Assembly: GCA_034766995.1 (NCBI GenBank)
Contig: CM068318.1
Span: 4,852,001-4,916,000, forward strand
Direction of reading: 5' to 3'
From: Acanthacorydalis orientalis
Lineage: Eukaryota; Arthropoda; Insecta; Megaloptera; Corydalidae
DNA length: 64,000 nucleotides
Both the position numbers and the translations under genes were made by a program. Below, piece after piece: positions 1-13,245 of this stretch; position 1 is the stretch's first letter, and the number at the start of each line of letters is the position of its first letter. The notes under the pieces are model-generated. The model had not been told where the DNA came from and searched no databases. It saw only the letters and a program-made list of their open reading frames with translations.

Positions 1-639
1 TTAATTCATTTCACGGTTTTATAGTATTTATTGACACAATAACAGTTTATTAGATCTTTAATTTCAATTATTTCAATAAAGAAGAGATTTTTATGCTCAA
101 ATATGATGTTTTGGATAAAAAAAATATAACAAATATATAATTGAATACTCATAGAACCAACTTGTATAGACTCTGTGTGTAATAAATTGAAATAATTAGG
201 AATTAAATTCAATATACTATGTACTTATTTTTCATTATCTATTTTATACTGGATGTGTATAAAATTTTAATAGATTTAATACATTTAAAGTAACTATTAA
301 ATTAAATTTTCATTTTAGGGTGTAATTCAGAAAAATACTAAATAAACTTAGACAAGAAAACGAGTAATTATATTTATTTGTATTACTTGTTAAATTTATT
401 GTTTCGATATTGATACTATAAAGAAATCAGATTGATGTGAGATTTGAAAAATGAAGAATAGTCGTTTAATAGAGTGAAGAATGAGTGTTGTAAGTTTTAA
501 GCGATTTCAAAATTTAATTCACGGAGAATGAAATATCTAAGTTTGTTAAAAACAAGTATCGAATTTTCCAAAGAAAACAACTAATCACTATTCAACATTT
601 TCAACATATTCTTGTCGAATAAATCAGATTATAAACTGA
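1..639. other. AT-rich non-coding DNA
   Basis: No gene is recognisable. The 68-codon minus-strand frame at 6-212 is rich in Ile, Phe and Asn and has no motif, so it is treated as chance. A sequence near 318-372 resembles part of the foldback element at 39.1 kb (shared AAAACGAGTAATTA), but too weakly to call a copy. Confidence 0.6.
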
Positions 640-990
640 CTGATGTTCGACCGAACGATATTCAGTATAGAGTCCAATTCGTTCTTTCTTATTCCATTTT
701 CCTCTACATCTGAAGTCTACATATGCGCTCGGTCCGACCGGAATGCATGTTCAAACATATCGTGCACACATTTTCCAGCACGCCAGCAAATCTCCGCGAC
801 GTAGCAGAAATTTTACGATCACGATTTTCGTAGGAGACACAACTACATCACTGCTGAGTGCGACACTACGATAATATTACCGAAGAGATGTCTTGCACTT
901 CTTTGCACTCACGGTTTCGTTATACGTTTTAGTTTGGTCTCCATCAAAGACTACGAATGAACATTCAGTAAGGAGGTACATTGGCGTGGG
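640..990. promoter_or_regulatory. CpG-richer island, possible regulatory element
   Basis: The base composition changes sharply from the AT-rich flanks, with many CpG steps and few homopolymers (for example around 720-860). No splice-bounded coding frame is visible. The island is like about 30 others in the window. Enhancer or conserved non-coding function is inferred from composition only. Confidence 0.3.
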
Positions 991-1220
991 ATTTAGTAAA
1001 ATATCCGTTAATGCAGTTAAGAGTAAGAGCCATAAGATCATAAAACACTTGTATGGATATTCATGTGCATACCTGTATATATATATATATATATACTTAC
1101 ATTTGTGTAAATTTTTTATTTATATATATATGATATAGAATATATAAAAAAGATTCTTGAAGAATAATTTTTTCACCATTAATAAAATTTTAAAGTATAA
1201 CAGATTTACATTATATATGT

Positions 1221-1261
<41 letters not shown>

Positions 1262-1629
1262 GGAAAGGAGAAAATAAATCCCTAAACAACAACACATTTA
1301 AGAAAATGGCCTGAATAGGCTTATACAAAACAACGAATTAATTTTTACTTTCGTTTGCAATATAAATACTCGACAAGCTGTTTGCTAAGTATTTTTCCAG
1401 GATTTTTATTCGTTCCGTATTAAAAAAACGTATTTATATGAAACGATTGCGTTGTTCTCTACTGCAATATACAAAACATATTTGATTTCTTTTTTAATAT
1501 GTATGTTTGTTTATTAATGTATCATCAAAAGAATGTTGAATGTAGACCAAAATATCTTGTTTTCAAATTAAAACACGCTTTTTTCGTTCTGAATATTTTT
1601 TTACAATTTTAATACCTTTTCTTATTATA

Positions 1630-1661
<32 letters not shown>

Positions 1662-2230
1662 GAGAGAGAGAGAGAGAATTAAAGTAGATATCGAATAATT
1701 GATACAAGTTCAGTTTTCAAATATTTAAAATCTGTTTTTTGTGTTTAAATTAATAATATTATTTATTTTATTCGATAAATATATCAGCAGTTAATTAAAT
1801 CTATATACAACGTAAATTAACTGTTTTGTATTATTTAAACTCTTTATATAGTAAATATACATTTTAATATAAAAAATATTACAAACTGTGAATTTAGTTC
1901 GGTTTCTAAATAAATGTGTATGTTAACGTGTAATATACATTGTCTTCATCTCATATCTTCTGTCTATAAAGATTTTGTAAATTTAACTTGATGATAAATA
2001 ACAAACATTTTTGGTTATACTATAACAAGTCGTTTTGCAAATGTAAATGAAATATTTTCAGAGTGTTACTTGTAAGCAATGATTTCGCATAAAAGATTAA
2101 AATATGCAAATTTTTCCTTGAGAAAAATAGATGTTTGTATTTTTATAATTGAAGTAGAATTTTTTGATGTTCTGATTAAATATCTTTGTTAATATAATTC
2201 ACTTATTAATACTATTTTCTATAAATTACT
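991..2230. other. AT-rich spacer with three (TA)n arrays
   Basis: Holds simple repeats at 1076-1095, 1212-1261 (TATATG variants) and 1632-1677. The 81-codon plus-strand frame at 893-1138 runs into (TA)n as Tyr-Ile repeats and is not believed. No gene seen. Confidence 0.6.
1632..1677. repeat. Compound microsatellite (TA)n-(GA)n
   Basis: About 26 bp of TA followed directly by about 20 bp of GA. One of the compound arrays in which GA always lies 3' of TA, or CT always lies 5' of TA. Confidence 0.9.
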
Positions 2231-2233
2231 ATG

Positions 2234-2325
2234 AGGCTTGTTTCCTACTCGCTGCGCTCCCCGAACTCAGAGAGCTCAGCTCCCTTTCGCTTCGTTTGCT
2301 CCTCCAGCTCGCTTATGGCTCCAAT
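2234..2325. repeat. Short GC-rich repetitive sequence, copy 1
   Basis: A roughly 90-bp GC-rich block with repeated CTCGCT, GCTCC and AGCTC words inside very AT-rich DNA. It shares CCTxCTCxCTGCGCT and a following AACTC with a block at 10343-10405. The two look like diverged copies of one dispersed sequence. Family unknown. Confidence 0.4.
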
Positions 2326-2609
2326 TTAGAATTTGTAATGATACATCGGAAATGGTTAACGTGATGATTGTGCGAGTCTAGCATGGGGAGCGTCATTTTA
2401 AGGAGTGATCTTCACGAAAGAAATTTTTTTTATAGAAATTTTATTTATATGAAGAAGGAATTATTTTCTATATATAGGAAGACGTTATTGATACACTGAA
2501 TCGTTCTGAATACAATGAATTTCTGAAGTAGTCAATATTTTTTTAAATAAATCTGAAATGTTTAAGTCTAAATAAAATAGTCGAACAAATATGTTTCGAA
2601 GTAAATTCT

Positions 2610-2970
2610 TCGCATCCCTCTCGATATACTCAACACGAGCCGCTACTGATCGTTCGAACGATATGCGTCCGGACACATCCAGCACCCAACATATTGTATC
2701 GATGTGACATATAGTGGAATTGGTGTCTCGGATTTGTCCAAGGATTCGCGAGCCGCGTGATACATTTGCTATCCTGTCTCATCTCTGTTCCCGTTCGCGC
2801 GTCCCGCCCCGCCACGACACCATGTAGTCCCATCGCCTGGTTTTCTTTAGCTGGAAGTGTCGTCATCGCTGGTTGCTGTTGCCACTCGTGCCACCCTCGT
2901 GCGCCATCTACATACTTTCGAAGGAAATTGTGTTTTCGACGTTGATGCAGGGTAGGACTTTTTTATCCTC
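2610..2970. promoter_or_regulatory. CpG-rich island with CTCF/Pho-like site
   Basis: A GC-rich block with frames on both strands (2630-2866 minus, 2757-2945 plus) that contradict each other and lack known motifs, so coding is not supported. On the minus strand, positions 2901-2910 read TAGATGGCGC, a full match to the YAGRKGGCRS core of CTCF sites. The same bases contain GCCAT, the core of Pho/YY1 sites. Insulator, PRE or enhancer function is inferred. Confidence 0.35.
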
Positions 2971-4325
2971 GTCCGGAAATGAAGTTTATTGATGTTACGA
3001 TTATTTCTTATTGCTTCTTGCCCACGTCGTACTTGACAATTTTTTATCTCTTTTTTTCGTTCTATTCGTTTTTTTTTTGATTGCGTGTAATTTACGGTTT
3101 TGTTAAAATTACGATTATAAATGACTTTTTGATGATCTATCTTTTTATTTCGTAAGATTCAAATTCATTTATAAATATAAGGTGTTTAACGTATATAAAA
3201 TAAGAGACAATTAGTTTTTAATCTTCAGTATCATCTCCTTTCTGATTAATATTTTTTATATTGAAAAAATCTAGAAAATACCTATTTATGGTATCTTAGA
3301 ATGCCACAATTTTGGAAAAATATATGTATGCTTCCTCCTTTTTTTAAATTAAATAAAAAAGATTCTTTGGAAGGTAAGGACTGTATAATGGATGATTTGT
3401 TTGGAGAAACCTGAGATTTTTTACAATTTTCAGAATAATTGGTGAGGTATGAATCGGTTGGTCGCTTAACATTTCAAACGAATATTCTATATAAATTTTC
3501 TTTTAATTTATCTTCTCATTTTTCAATAATGCTTGAAAAATATCTCCCAGTAACTATAGAAGGAATATAATTTATAAAGATTTTTCTTCAATATCATAAA
3601 AACATTACTCAGCCTTCCTTACTAATCGAATTTATATATAGATTTTTTTTGAACAATTTCCATCTCTAAAATTATTTTGAATCAATTTCTGTGTATTTTT
3701 CAGATCATTAATAGATTCAGATCTTATTTTTTGTTGTATGATTTACATACAGTACAATTTCAATTTTTTTTTTATTTTTCAGCTTTATCAGAAATTCTTT
3801 TAAATTCTAACTCATTGTTTATCTATGAAAATATCCATAAATTTTTCTCTTCTAATTTAATCAGAAATTCTTTATGAATGTTGGATCGGTTCTTTTATTA
3901 TTAAATTGTAAAATATCAGTAATTTCGTTAAACTTCAATACACTGATCTTTTAATATCAATTCCATGATTTTTATAATGTTTCTCTCGATCACTTTAATG
4001 TTTAGTTACTCAAAACGATAGTCAATTTTAAGTAATTTTTTAATATTTCGAAATCGCCTACATCAGAATTTTATTATTCTATCTAATAATGCTTTGAGTC
4101 TATACATAAAAATTAATTTCACCTGAAGTATAAACATTTTAGTCTGTTAATATAATAGTAGCAGGAGGTTATGATTTTTCTGTTTTAATTAAGGCTTTCT
4201 TATGATTTCTAATTAACTACCATCTGTATATTAGTTCTTATTCTAACAAAATATTATTCATTTCACGATAATTAAATAATTTAGCAGAAAACTTGAAATC
4301 TCTCAGGTATATAATTTTATACACA

Positions 4326-4389
<64 letters not shown>

Positions 4390-6499
4390 CATACAAAAAG
4401 CTTATCAATAAATATTGAAATCCGCATCACTGCGATATTTATAAACTACAAACGTTCTTAAATAAAAGGCATCGAATAAAAAAGCGAACATATAGTTTAG
4501 ATAATATAAGGGATTCAGTTATTTTCTTCTTTGTTTTATTTTCGAATAAAATCGTAACTTCACCCAAACGAATCCTCTAGAGGGATTTAACACCTTTTTT
4601 TACAGTTTAGATCTACTAGTTCGAAAGTAACAATCTACTGTAGTGAGCCTTAACTTTTTTTTAAATTGTCGGCTGAAGAACGAACTAAGAGGTCTGTGAC
4701 ACGTAGTTTTTTTTCTGTGTGGATTTATAAAAATCTCAAAGGAGTAAACTTGAAACCATACTGTGTTGTGGTTTTGTGTACGGAAAATTTACAGTACTAC
4801 CTCTATTTTTCAAGAGAAATTATATTTATGTGCGTATTCACGTATCACGAATGTGTATTTTTAAACATTTTATTATCTGTTTTGTTACATTTTACTTCAA
4901 CGAATATGAATGGTTTTTCTTCAAGAATAATTGTATAATATATATTGTAAGAAATAAAATTTAATTCTTTAAAATATAAAATTCTACGAAAATTAGATTA
5001 AACTGTTTTTTACTAAATTGTTGATAAACTAAATTTCAGTAAATGTTTGTAAAAGTTTTCTTTTAATACCTTGATCAATTTCTTGAAAATTTAAACCAAC
5101 ATAACATTTAATAAATAGTTTGATATGATAAGAGCTTTGATTTTTAAATAAAATAAAAGATTGAATATTATTTCAGCAGTCATTCTTTTTATAAAAAGAT
5201 TTTATTTTCAAATTGATTTCTTTCCATAGTTTTCTCAAACTGAATTCTTTTCAAGTTCAACTTGCATGTTTTATAATAATCTCACTTTTTTCTTGTAAAA
5301 TAAGTTTCATTCTTTTGTATGGGACTTAAATATTTCTATTTTTCTTTTAACTTTATTTTATTAAGCATACTGTATTACACTTTTGTTAAATTTAAAATAA
5401 TTTCCATCCTTAGTTGATCAACATTTCAGTTTATTGATTTCTCGCCATTCTTTATTTTTTAATATGAAAGTAAGCTTTATATTAGGTGCAAGTTCATGTT
5501 AGATTGAAGCCATACCAGGTATTCTAAAGTGCTGAACCGTGAATAATTCTATTATCAAATAACCACTCAGTTAATTCAGGTTTAAATAAATCCACGTATT
5601 TTAAATAATATCTTCAATTTAATAAACTGATTAAACGATGGAAGCTATTTGTTAGTTAATACGTTTACATTTATAAACTTATATTCTGTTTTATTAATTT
5701 ATTAAATATAAACAAATAACACCTGATAAATGTAAAATATCTCCAATTCAAATGTCATGTTATATGCAGATTCTCGGTCTGACTGCATTCAATCTTCAGT
5801 TATTTATGTACCTACTTACATTTATAGCCTTTTCTGGATTCTCCCTTTGATATTCAATTTCACTACCCTAAAGAGAAAAAAACCGTACTGCCAAGGGTAT
5901 CGTTTCAAAAATTAAAGTAAGCGAGAAATAATAGTTCAGTTATTCACCCTATTTTATAATTTAAGTGTTCGGTATGACAGAAAATCCTGTTGAATCTTAT
6001 ATACAATCTGAAATGATTTCATTTTGATTACACTTAAGTAAAAAGATTGAAAGGATAAAAAATAGTAGCTTGATTTAAAAAAAAATGTATTTTTATGAGC
6101 ATGTTTTTTTGTTTGTTTTTATTTCAGATTTGTTAAATGTGTAGAATAATTAATTTTTATAATACCAAAACGCTAAGAATAATGTTATCATTTTTCAAAA
6201 AGAAAAGTGTTGATTGCGACATTGTCATGTTTTTTTTAAGTCTTTCATTTTCTTTAAAATAATATTTAATTTTATTTAATCTTAATTACACGCGTTCAGA
6301 TTTAATGAAAGGAATAAAAAAAAACTGCAGTATATATACATAAATGATGGGAAACATTTTAAAGAAATGTTCAAACATTTTACTAGAATATAAAAAAAAG
6401 ATATTACATGTTTATATATAAAACAAAAGACGCACGCGATATATAAATTGAAAATATATGAAGAAAAAATAAATAAAAGATTTGACGACATAAATAAAA
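2971..6499. other. AT-rich non-coding DNA, no gene seen
   Basis: Contains a (TA)n array at 4328-4389 and many T-rich tracts ending in CAG that resemble 3' splice sites, as expected by chance in T-rich DNA. The frames at 3677-3877, 4666-4964 and 6282-6491 are Phe/Ile/Leu/Ser-rich without motifs. Nothing recognisable. Confidence 0.55.
4328..4389. repeat. (TA)n microsatellite
   Basis: About 62 bp of TA with one interruption (TAAATA). Confidence 0.95.
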
Positions 6500-6860
6500 C
6501 AAAGGTGCAATATCACTCACGTTACGATGTCGGCGTACCTGAGTCATCTCGTCATCATCATCATCGTCATCGCATCCGAGGCTTTTAACGCGATGAAATA
6601 AAACGATGAAAATCTCTGGTTGGAAGCGTCGACGTAGATGCATGTCACATCGTTACCGAGAATTATGTGACTGCTCTGCTCAACAGATATATCGGTAAAC
6701 GGATGTGGTGTTGTTTCCAACCACATATACGGTGTCTTTGCCAGAGACTTCGTTGGACATGCATAACGGGCACATTATTTAAAAGGAACACAAAACCGTA
6801 CACACATCACCGTCCGCCCGCAAACACTCTGGCAAATATGTACATTTTCATACACACACA
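6500..6860. promoter_or_regulatory. CpG-richer island with (CAT)n tract
   Basis: A GC-richer block containing a short CAT/CGT trinucleotide run at about 6548-6572. Read on the minus strand this gives an Asp-rich (or Met-rich) string, so the overlapping frames there (6404-6643, 6544-6726) are explained by the repeat. Possible regulatory element by composition only. Confidence 0.3.
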
Positions 6861-6888
6861 CGCATATATATATATATATATATATATA
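6851..6888. repeat. Compound (CA)n-(TA)n microsatellite
   Basis: A short CA run (with one CG) followed by about 25 bp of TA. Confidence 0.9.
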
Positions 6889-7084
6889 GTTGGTTAGTGC
6901 ATAACTATAACCTAACATTTCAGTAATAAATCATAAATGTGATATTTAGCAGTAAATTTTACTCGTAAATAGATAACAAATTTTCCAACATTATTTATGA
7001 CTACTTTTCATCTCTGTGACAAATTTTAAAAAATCAGGACTGGCTTGAAAATATTTCATATTCACGTTATAGTTTTCAGCACTA

Positions 7085-7330
7085 TTTCCAAATTGAATTC
7101 CACAAATGAATTTTTTACTCTTACTCAAACCATAAAGGATTTTTTCGATTGAATGATTTTTCATCATTGTCGAAGCACAATCATGTAAGAAAATCTTTCC
7201 CTATACTCTACATACTTTCCTATACACAACATTAAAATGCACTTAAGTAACAATCGAAATTGATTGATGATCATTTATTGAACATTTTTAATGAAAAAAG
7301 TTTTTTTGTAGTCAGAGAAATAAGAAAGAA
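7085..7330 (+). repeat. Old dispersed repeat family, copy A
   Basis: This copy has the module order seen across the window: a TTTTTACTC...CAAACCATAAA lead, a small hairpin (GAATGATTTTTCATCATTG flanked by TCGA), a linker with AAAATGCACTTAAGTAACAATC, and a palindrome-like core at 7254-7292 (GATCATTTATTGAACATTTT). Similarity between copies is low, so boundaries are approximate. Element class is unknown and no coding is seen. Confidence 0.4.
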
Positions 7331-7849
7331 TTCTTTGGTGAAAATGAATTTATGTTATTTCAGTATTTACTTTTTGATTTAGTGATTTAATTTTATTTCA
7401 GCGAATTTGAATGGTTATTTTTTACAATTTGATTAATATTTTTATTCGTGATATTGAAAATAGGATCGATAATAATAAGTTATAATAATTATTAAAAAAT
7501 ATCTCAAGTATGTATTTATTTATAAGAAAATCTATAAAAATATTTATCATCGTTCCATTAATTTAATTATTTAAAAATGTATTCGTTGTCAAAGTATTGC
7601 AAAATGTTGTGTAAGAGTACTAAACAGTAATTTTCTTATTAAATAGTCAACGTATTTCCACAAACTAATATTCTAACTGAAAATAAATGGATGTACAATT
7701 TATCTAAATACTCGACTATATGTAACTGTCTTCGGGACAGAACAAATTTTTGTATTCCTGGTTATATGAGTGCCTATAATATATATCAACATTTATAATT
7801 ATCAAACTTCACAATTACCAAGTTAAATTTCAACCTCGTCTTATTGCGT

Positions 7850-8085
7850 TTAGGAACAATCCTTTGTCCTCCTATTTATGTGATAGATCACACTGTCGTC
7901 TTTGGTTAATGACAGTAGTGCGAGCTAGTGCGACGTCGGTGAAGGTGAAATAGTAGCATGTTTGTCATAGGAGATTGGATCGATTTAACCGTCATCGTCC
8001 ATATTGAATACTTCCGAATACGGAACTCTATATGAAACGTCAGTTAAAAGTTCACTCATCTGAAACGTAGTGTCCGTAAATTTTA
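7850..8085. promoter_or_regulatory. CpG-richer island
   Basis: GC-richer block with GTGCGACGTCGG and ATCGATTTAACCGTCATCG-type words. No open frame of note. Regulatory role is inferred only from composition. Confidence 0.25.
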
Positions 8086-9779
8086 ACATGTGATATCGTC
8101 ATGAAAATTAACTAGTTTCGAACATACTTAAGGTATATATACTTTTAGATATCTTTTTTTTCTCTTTTTCATATATAAAGGTAAACCTTGTCCTTAATCT
8201 TGAATCGTTTCATGTTTTTTTATCGTCGATTTAGATAAATGAGTAAATATTTGAATTTAATGAAAGCTGGTGATAAAAAAGTTTAAAAATTCTTATGTTC
8301 ATTTCTTGCATATTAATTTTCTTTTTTTTTAACGATAAGTCAGATAATTTTAGAAGAAATTCATATGATTTAGTATTAAATATGTTTTAAAAATGACTTT
8401 TTCACTAAGTAACTACAATATGAAAACCATGCATATAAAATGAAGTTAAATTTTTAGTTTTTTACTGCATTGTTAAATTTTAAGACATTTTCACAGAAAC
8501 AGATAAATTTTTTGTCATAAAATTTTCAAAAATTATGCAACATAGTATTCAAAATAAACACAAATTAATAAATATAATTATTTGACTTGTATATTTTCTA
8601 AATCTATTTTATATATGAGAATACTGATCAAAAAATATACTTATCCAAAGTTAAACAATTTTATTAAGAACTATTTTCAATATTATTTATAAAAATCTTT
8701 TCAGTTAATTTTCTTATTCTATTAGACATAAATTACACTTTGATAGGCTGTAATTAACTTAATGGATGATATAATAAAAATAGTTATGATTCTGTAGCTG
8801 AATTAATTTTTATAAAAGTGAATTAATTTTTTTCACTCATCACACAAACTATAAAAAAATATTCTGATTATTGAGTATTTTTGAGTATTCCTTATTTTCA
8901 TTTTAATCAAGTTTTTATCATACTTATTGCACACTAAGGTACAGAAAAATCTTTTTTCTTAAAGTCCTAAAAATATCATTAAAATACACATAAATAACAT
9001 TTAAAAATAATTAATGATTATTTATTGAACATTTTTTGAGTTGCAGGCTAATTAGAAAAAATAATTTATGAAATTTCATTGAATAATTAATTTCTTTGAA
9101 GTGTGAATAGTTACGAGAATTACCATTGCAAATAAATATCGTTAAGCTCTCATTAAGACTATAAGATATACATTTCTTTTCCTTATCATTTTATTTGTGT
9201 ATAAAACATTAAAAAAAGATATTGTATAATTTATAAACAGAATCGAATGAATAATAATCTGAAAAATAAAACGATATCTAATGCTAATAAATTATTACCA
9301 TCGATGGCATTAACTCGAAAAAAATATCGAAATAATTCACTGTTTGAAACGTAACTATCGAACTGACATCCAATTATTTTCAGTCATATGTTAAACAAAT
9401 AGTGACAGCTAGCTAGTTGATTTCATAGTTATTAAATTTTCATTTAGTTTCCAGTTATTTCGACTTGTCAACTTGTTAATTGTACTCATCTATATCAGTT
9501 CTATCAATATACATTTAAATTTAGTTTAACGTCGCTTCGACATTGAAAATTGTACGTGTCGAGTTTTAATGGGAAATCAATTAAGTGTTATTTTATATAG
9601 GAAATCCAGTTGTATTATTTATTAGTTCATAGATAAACATTTAATAATATTCTAATATGATTTATCAGGAAATATATAATTATAATTGTTCGATGAAATA
9701 TTTAAATCATATATGTATATATATATATATATTTCTAAGTAATTCAATTCTCTTTCATTCTGTTCGTCTAAGAACTTAT
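8086..9779. other. AT-rich spacer
   Basis: Contains a diverged repeat copy (8820-9080) and a short (TA)n at 9709-9731. No gene is seen. Confidence 0.55.
8820..9080 (+). repeat. Old dispersed repeat family, copy B
   Basis: Contains TTTTTTCACTCATCACACAAACTATAAA-like lead material and the core AATGATTATTTATTGAACATTTTTT at about 9012-9038, in the same order and orientation as copy A. Boundaries are approximate. Confidence 0.4.
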
Positions 9780-10115
9780 AAATTCTTCTCCTTCTCGAAC
9801 ATCTCATTCCCGATCTCAGCCCTTACTTATCTCAAATGTTTGAATAATGAAGTTTTCGGTTGCGGCTACAACGCTAGCGCAGTCGCACGACTAATTAATC
9901 ATTTATAGCCACATAGTGGTGTAATTCGTGTGCACTGTGACCAGCAGAACCCATCTCAGTGCGATTGGTCTGTTTGTCCGACTACATTCAACAATAGGGT
10001 GACTAATAATTGATGTGAGTACGATAGTAGCGAAACCGCGGCCTTATGTTAATTCAATAAGATCCGCTGTTCCTGTTATCCTTACCCTTATGTTAAGTAT
10101 TTCTGTACAATGGAC
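9780..10115. promoter_or_regulatory. CpG-richer island
   Basis: A GC-richer block with AGCGCAGTCGCACGACTAATTAATC (a homeodomain-type TAATTA beside CpG words). The frame at 9657-9908 begins in AT repeat and is not credible as a gene. Possible enhancer. Confidence 0.3.
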
Positions 10116-10342
10116 CGATGGGGTGGTCGCTTGATAAATTATAAGATTTCATTCTAGATTAAAATACAATACGTTGTTTCAATATTGATTTCAGTTTTTA
10201 TTGCCATGTAATTTATTTCATTGAATTAATTTATGAGGCTCTATTATTTTTTCTTGTATACACATTATTTTCATGAAATATTTTATGATACTATTAGTAT
10301 GGTTTTAGAATAATAATTCTTTTCCCTATAAATAGTTCTATA

Positions 10343-10405
10343 GCCTCCTGCTCACTGCGCTTGTTAACTCTCGGAGGGGATTCGCACTCCACTCATTAAA
10401 GCTCG
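10343..10405. repeat. Short GC-rich repetitive sequence, copy 2
   Basis: Shares CCTxCTCxCTGCGCT and AACTC with the block at 2234-2325, then diverges (GGAGGGGATTCGCACTCC). A second copy of the same unidentified dispersed sequence is the likely explanation. Confidence 0.35.
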
Positions 10406-12289
10406 TTTTTTCTACACAAATAACAGAAATTAACAAAGCTTACACACATATAATATGCCTAGAATGTAAGTTGTAAATTTTTTATTAAAAAAGTTATATT
10501 AATTAACACAACAAAATACAACGTTCAAATGTGTAACAATTAACAATGTGTAATAAAAGTATTAACAACAAATTAATATTTAAAAAATCATAAATTGCAC
10601 TTATTTTATGTTTTATAAATTTATTTCATTGATTTTTAACAATTCTTTGTTTTTAAATAGAAATATGAGAAGATATATACAGGAATTCATGGTAATTAGA
10701 TTTATAATGATTTGACAAATTTATTTTCATTGATAGCATTTATTCAAAATTCTTTTTTAACTCAAGACCATTAAATGTGATTAGGTAATGAATAAAAAAT
10801 GCACTAATGAAGGGAAAACCTCTAAAAATCCATTAGTTATTTTCTATGAAACATTTCAGTGTTTATTTAGTAATATTTTGAAAATACACGATTTAATATA
10901 TCTGTATAGATGTAAAAGGTAGATAAAATTCTATAACTTTGTTCATTTTAAATATGAATTATTTATTGTCGTAAAAGAAAACACTTGTTATTTATTTCCT
11001 AATAAACTAGAATCGTCAATTTGTGTACAATATGTGCGTATGTTATCCGTGTAATATACATAAATGCCGCAGAATAAACCCATTCTACTAAATCAATAAT
11101 TCTGCAAGTATCTAGCATTAAAATCATCTCAGCCAGCAACCAACTCCAGTATGGTAATGTAGCATTATGTTAGAAGATAATTTATGGTTATTTTGCTCCA
11201 GCGCGAAACCGCAAAAGGATACAGAATATCAATTTAAACAGTTCTCTTTATAGTGTTCTTTTTTCGAAAGAAAGGTACGACCAATAACCCAGTCCAATAA
11301 AAAAGTATGCTATAATCAATTTTTAGCTGTCATGTTTCTCGCTGGTTATAGACTTTTTTCGAATACGTCTTGTAAATATGGTTATTCAGTTTATAAGATG
11401 TATTATTTTATAACAAAATATTCGTTTATGAAATATAACAGAATATTTTATCAGTGAATATATAAATATTTAATACTGTTTGTTTTCTTTTTAAAGAAAA
11501 TTCGTAAAAATGATATTTTTTTTATGTTCATTAGTTTTCAAATTTTATTTTTTAATTATACAAATCATAATCATTTTATTTGATAAATCAGATGAAAATA
11601 ATGTTTTTTCTTCAAAAAATTTTAACTGTAACGATAAATACATTTAAGAATCATTTTCCTACAGTACAGTTCTGACACTGACTAAGTTAAATGTCACTAA
11701 TGATTTTTTTTTCACCTCATAAATCATAAAAATTTTTCTAGACAAAAATGTTCAATAAATCGATTTTTGTTCAGGCATAGTTTGATAACAATGCCATGAT
11801 CTTCAGAGACTTAAGAGACTAAATCAGAGAAAAAGAGAAAGTACATGCCTTTTTTTAGTTTGTGGTATGAAAAACTGATTTTTAAAAAAAATTCCTGATT
11901 CAAGGATTGTAAGTTTGAAAGGAATGAGTCTATAGATCTAACAATTTTCTGTTTTATCTTACATTTTTTCTAAAATAAATTATTTCCTGTCTAGAAAATT
12001 TTTATTGTAAATTTCATTGATTAAGGTTTTTCTAAATTGTCAGCTACTTCATGTGTGTCTAACTTGTTAATTCTAAAAAAGTTTATAGTTTCTTTGAATT
12101 AGTATTCTGATCGCTTGCTTCTGCGCAATTTTCATCTGAATTTCAAGCTAAAATAAAGTTGAATTAACATGTAGTCGTACCTAAGTTTATAACCTTTAAC
12201 CTTTATCTAATGTTAATTAAATAGTAATACAATATAAACAGGATTAGTTGAATTCGCAAAATGATAAATCCATTACGAGCTCATTTACA
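10406..12289. other. AT-rich spacer
   Basis: Includes an inverted-arrangement copy of the dispersed repeat at 11707-11812. No gene or RNA is recognised. Confidence 0.55.
11707..11812 (-). repeat. Old dispersed repeat family, copy K (partly inverted)
   Basis: TTTTTTCACCTCATAAATCATAAAA lies in the usual orientation. The core (AAAAATGTTCAATAAATCGAT, 11744-11765) and the hairpin module (CAATGCCATGATCTTCAGAG, about 11789-11808) are reversed. This implies that the full element is itself a foldback, of which each copy retains a different half. Confidence 0.4.
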
Positions 12290-12740
12290 TATTTGTAACA
12301 CACACAATGGCGGATGACAAAGCACACACACGTTGTCGTTTCACGGTTGAAACGTACTTAAAGACACGTATCTACAAATAAACATAGAGTTGCAGATACG
12401 CACACAAGCGTATAGATTTTTCTGCCCGGGGGGTCGTTAGTGCAAAACGTATGTTATATAAAAACAGTTGTAACATGACACTGGCTGAACATTCTACCCT
12501 AATTTGCAGTGTTGAGTCAGCACGCGACAGTGTGTTGGAATCGTATGTTCAGAGACGTATCCTGTCTCGTTTGTTTCAATGAACAGGAAAACGTAACACA
12601 TTTTTAAGACCCATTAGCGTAAAAATAACAACGGGGATTATATGTTTATATATATTTTTTCCTCTATGTAATTCAGTAACGAAAACCGCACATGTGTTGC
12701 GTCGCTGTGGTGGTTTTCTGATTGTTTTGGATTTTTATTC
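12290..12740. promoter_or_regulatory. CpG-richer island
   Basis: A GC-richer block with GCCCGGGGGGTCG at about 12423-12435 and several ACACG/CGTGT words. No supported coding frame. Confidence 0.3.
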
Positions 12741-13192
12741 ATTTGAAAATTTATTTGGAAATGTGTTCATCGTTTGCATATAAAATATTGGAGAAGTTAA
12801 ACAAATACAATATTTATTTTCATGTTTGTGTAAACGTATGTGCTTATCGCTAAAGTGTTTTATATTTTATGCATTTTCAATCATTTACTACACAGATTAT
12901 ACAGGATAACCAATAAGAAACTTTTTTTTCTCATACAAATTCAATTATGCACTCTTTATATTACTTTTTATTCTAAATTTTCATATTTTCTCAAAGATAT
13001 CAAGTAAATCATAGTTTTACATTTCAAAAAATATTTCACTAGACTTATATTGTATATTAATAGAATGTAATTTTTTTTTTGTTGTCTGTTAGGGAAATGT
13101 ACAGCAGATAATAATTATATTACTATCAGTGCCTCGTACTAGTCATTTAGCATATTCACAATCCACATACTTTTATACCACTTTTCTACAGT

Positions 13193-13245
<53 letters not shown>

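Noticed and set aside
893..1138. Open frames with Tyr-Ile repeats (also 23959-24159, 28749-29066, 35642-35830, 38273-38470, 39148-39366, 41578-41763, 41955-42184, 46494-46724, 63556-63777)
   Set aside because: They are (TA)n arrays translated in frame; composition is explained by the repeat and no domain flanks them.
6404..6643. Frame with an Asp run, suggesting an acidic protein
   Set aside because: The Asp run comes from a short CAT/CGT trinucleotide repeat; no other protein feature.
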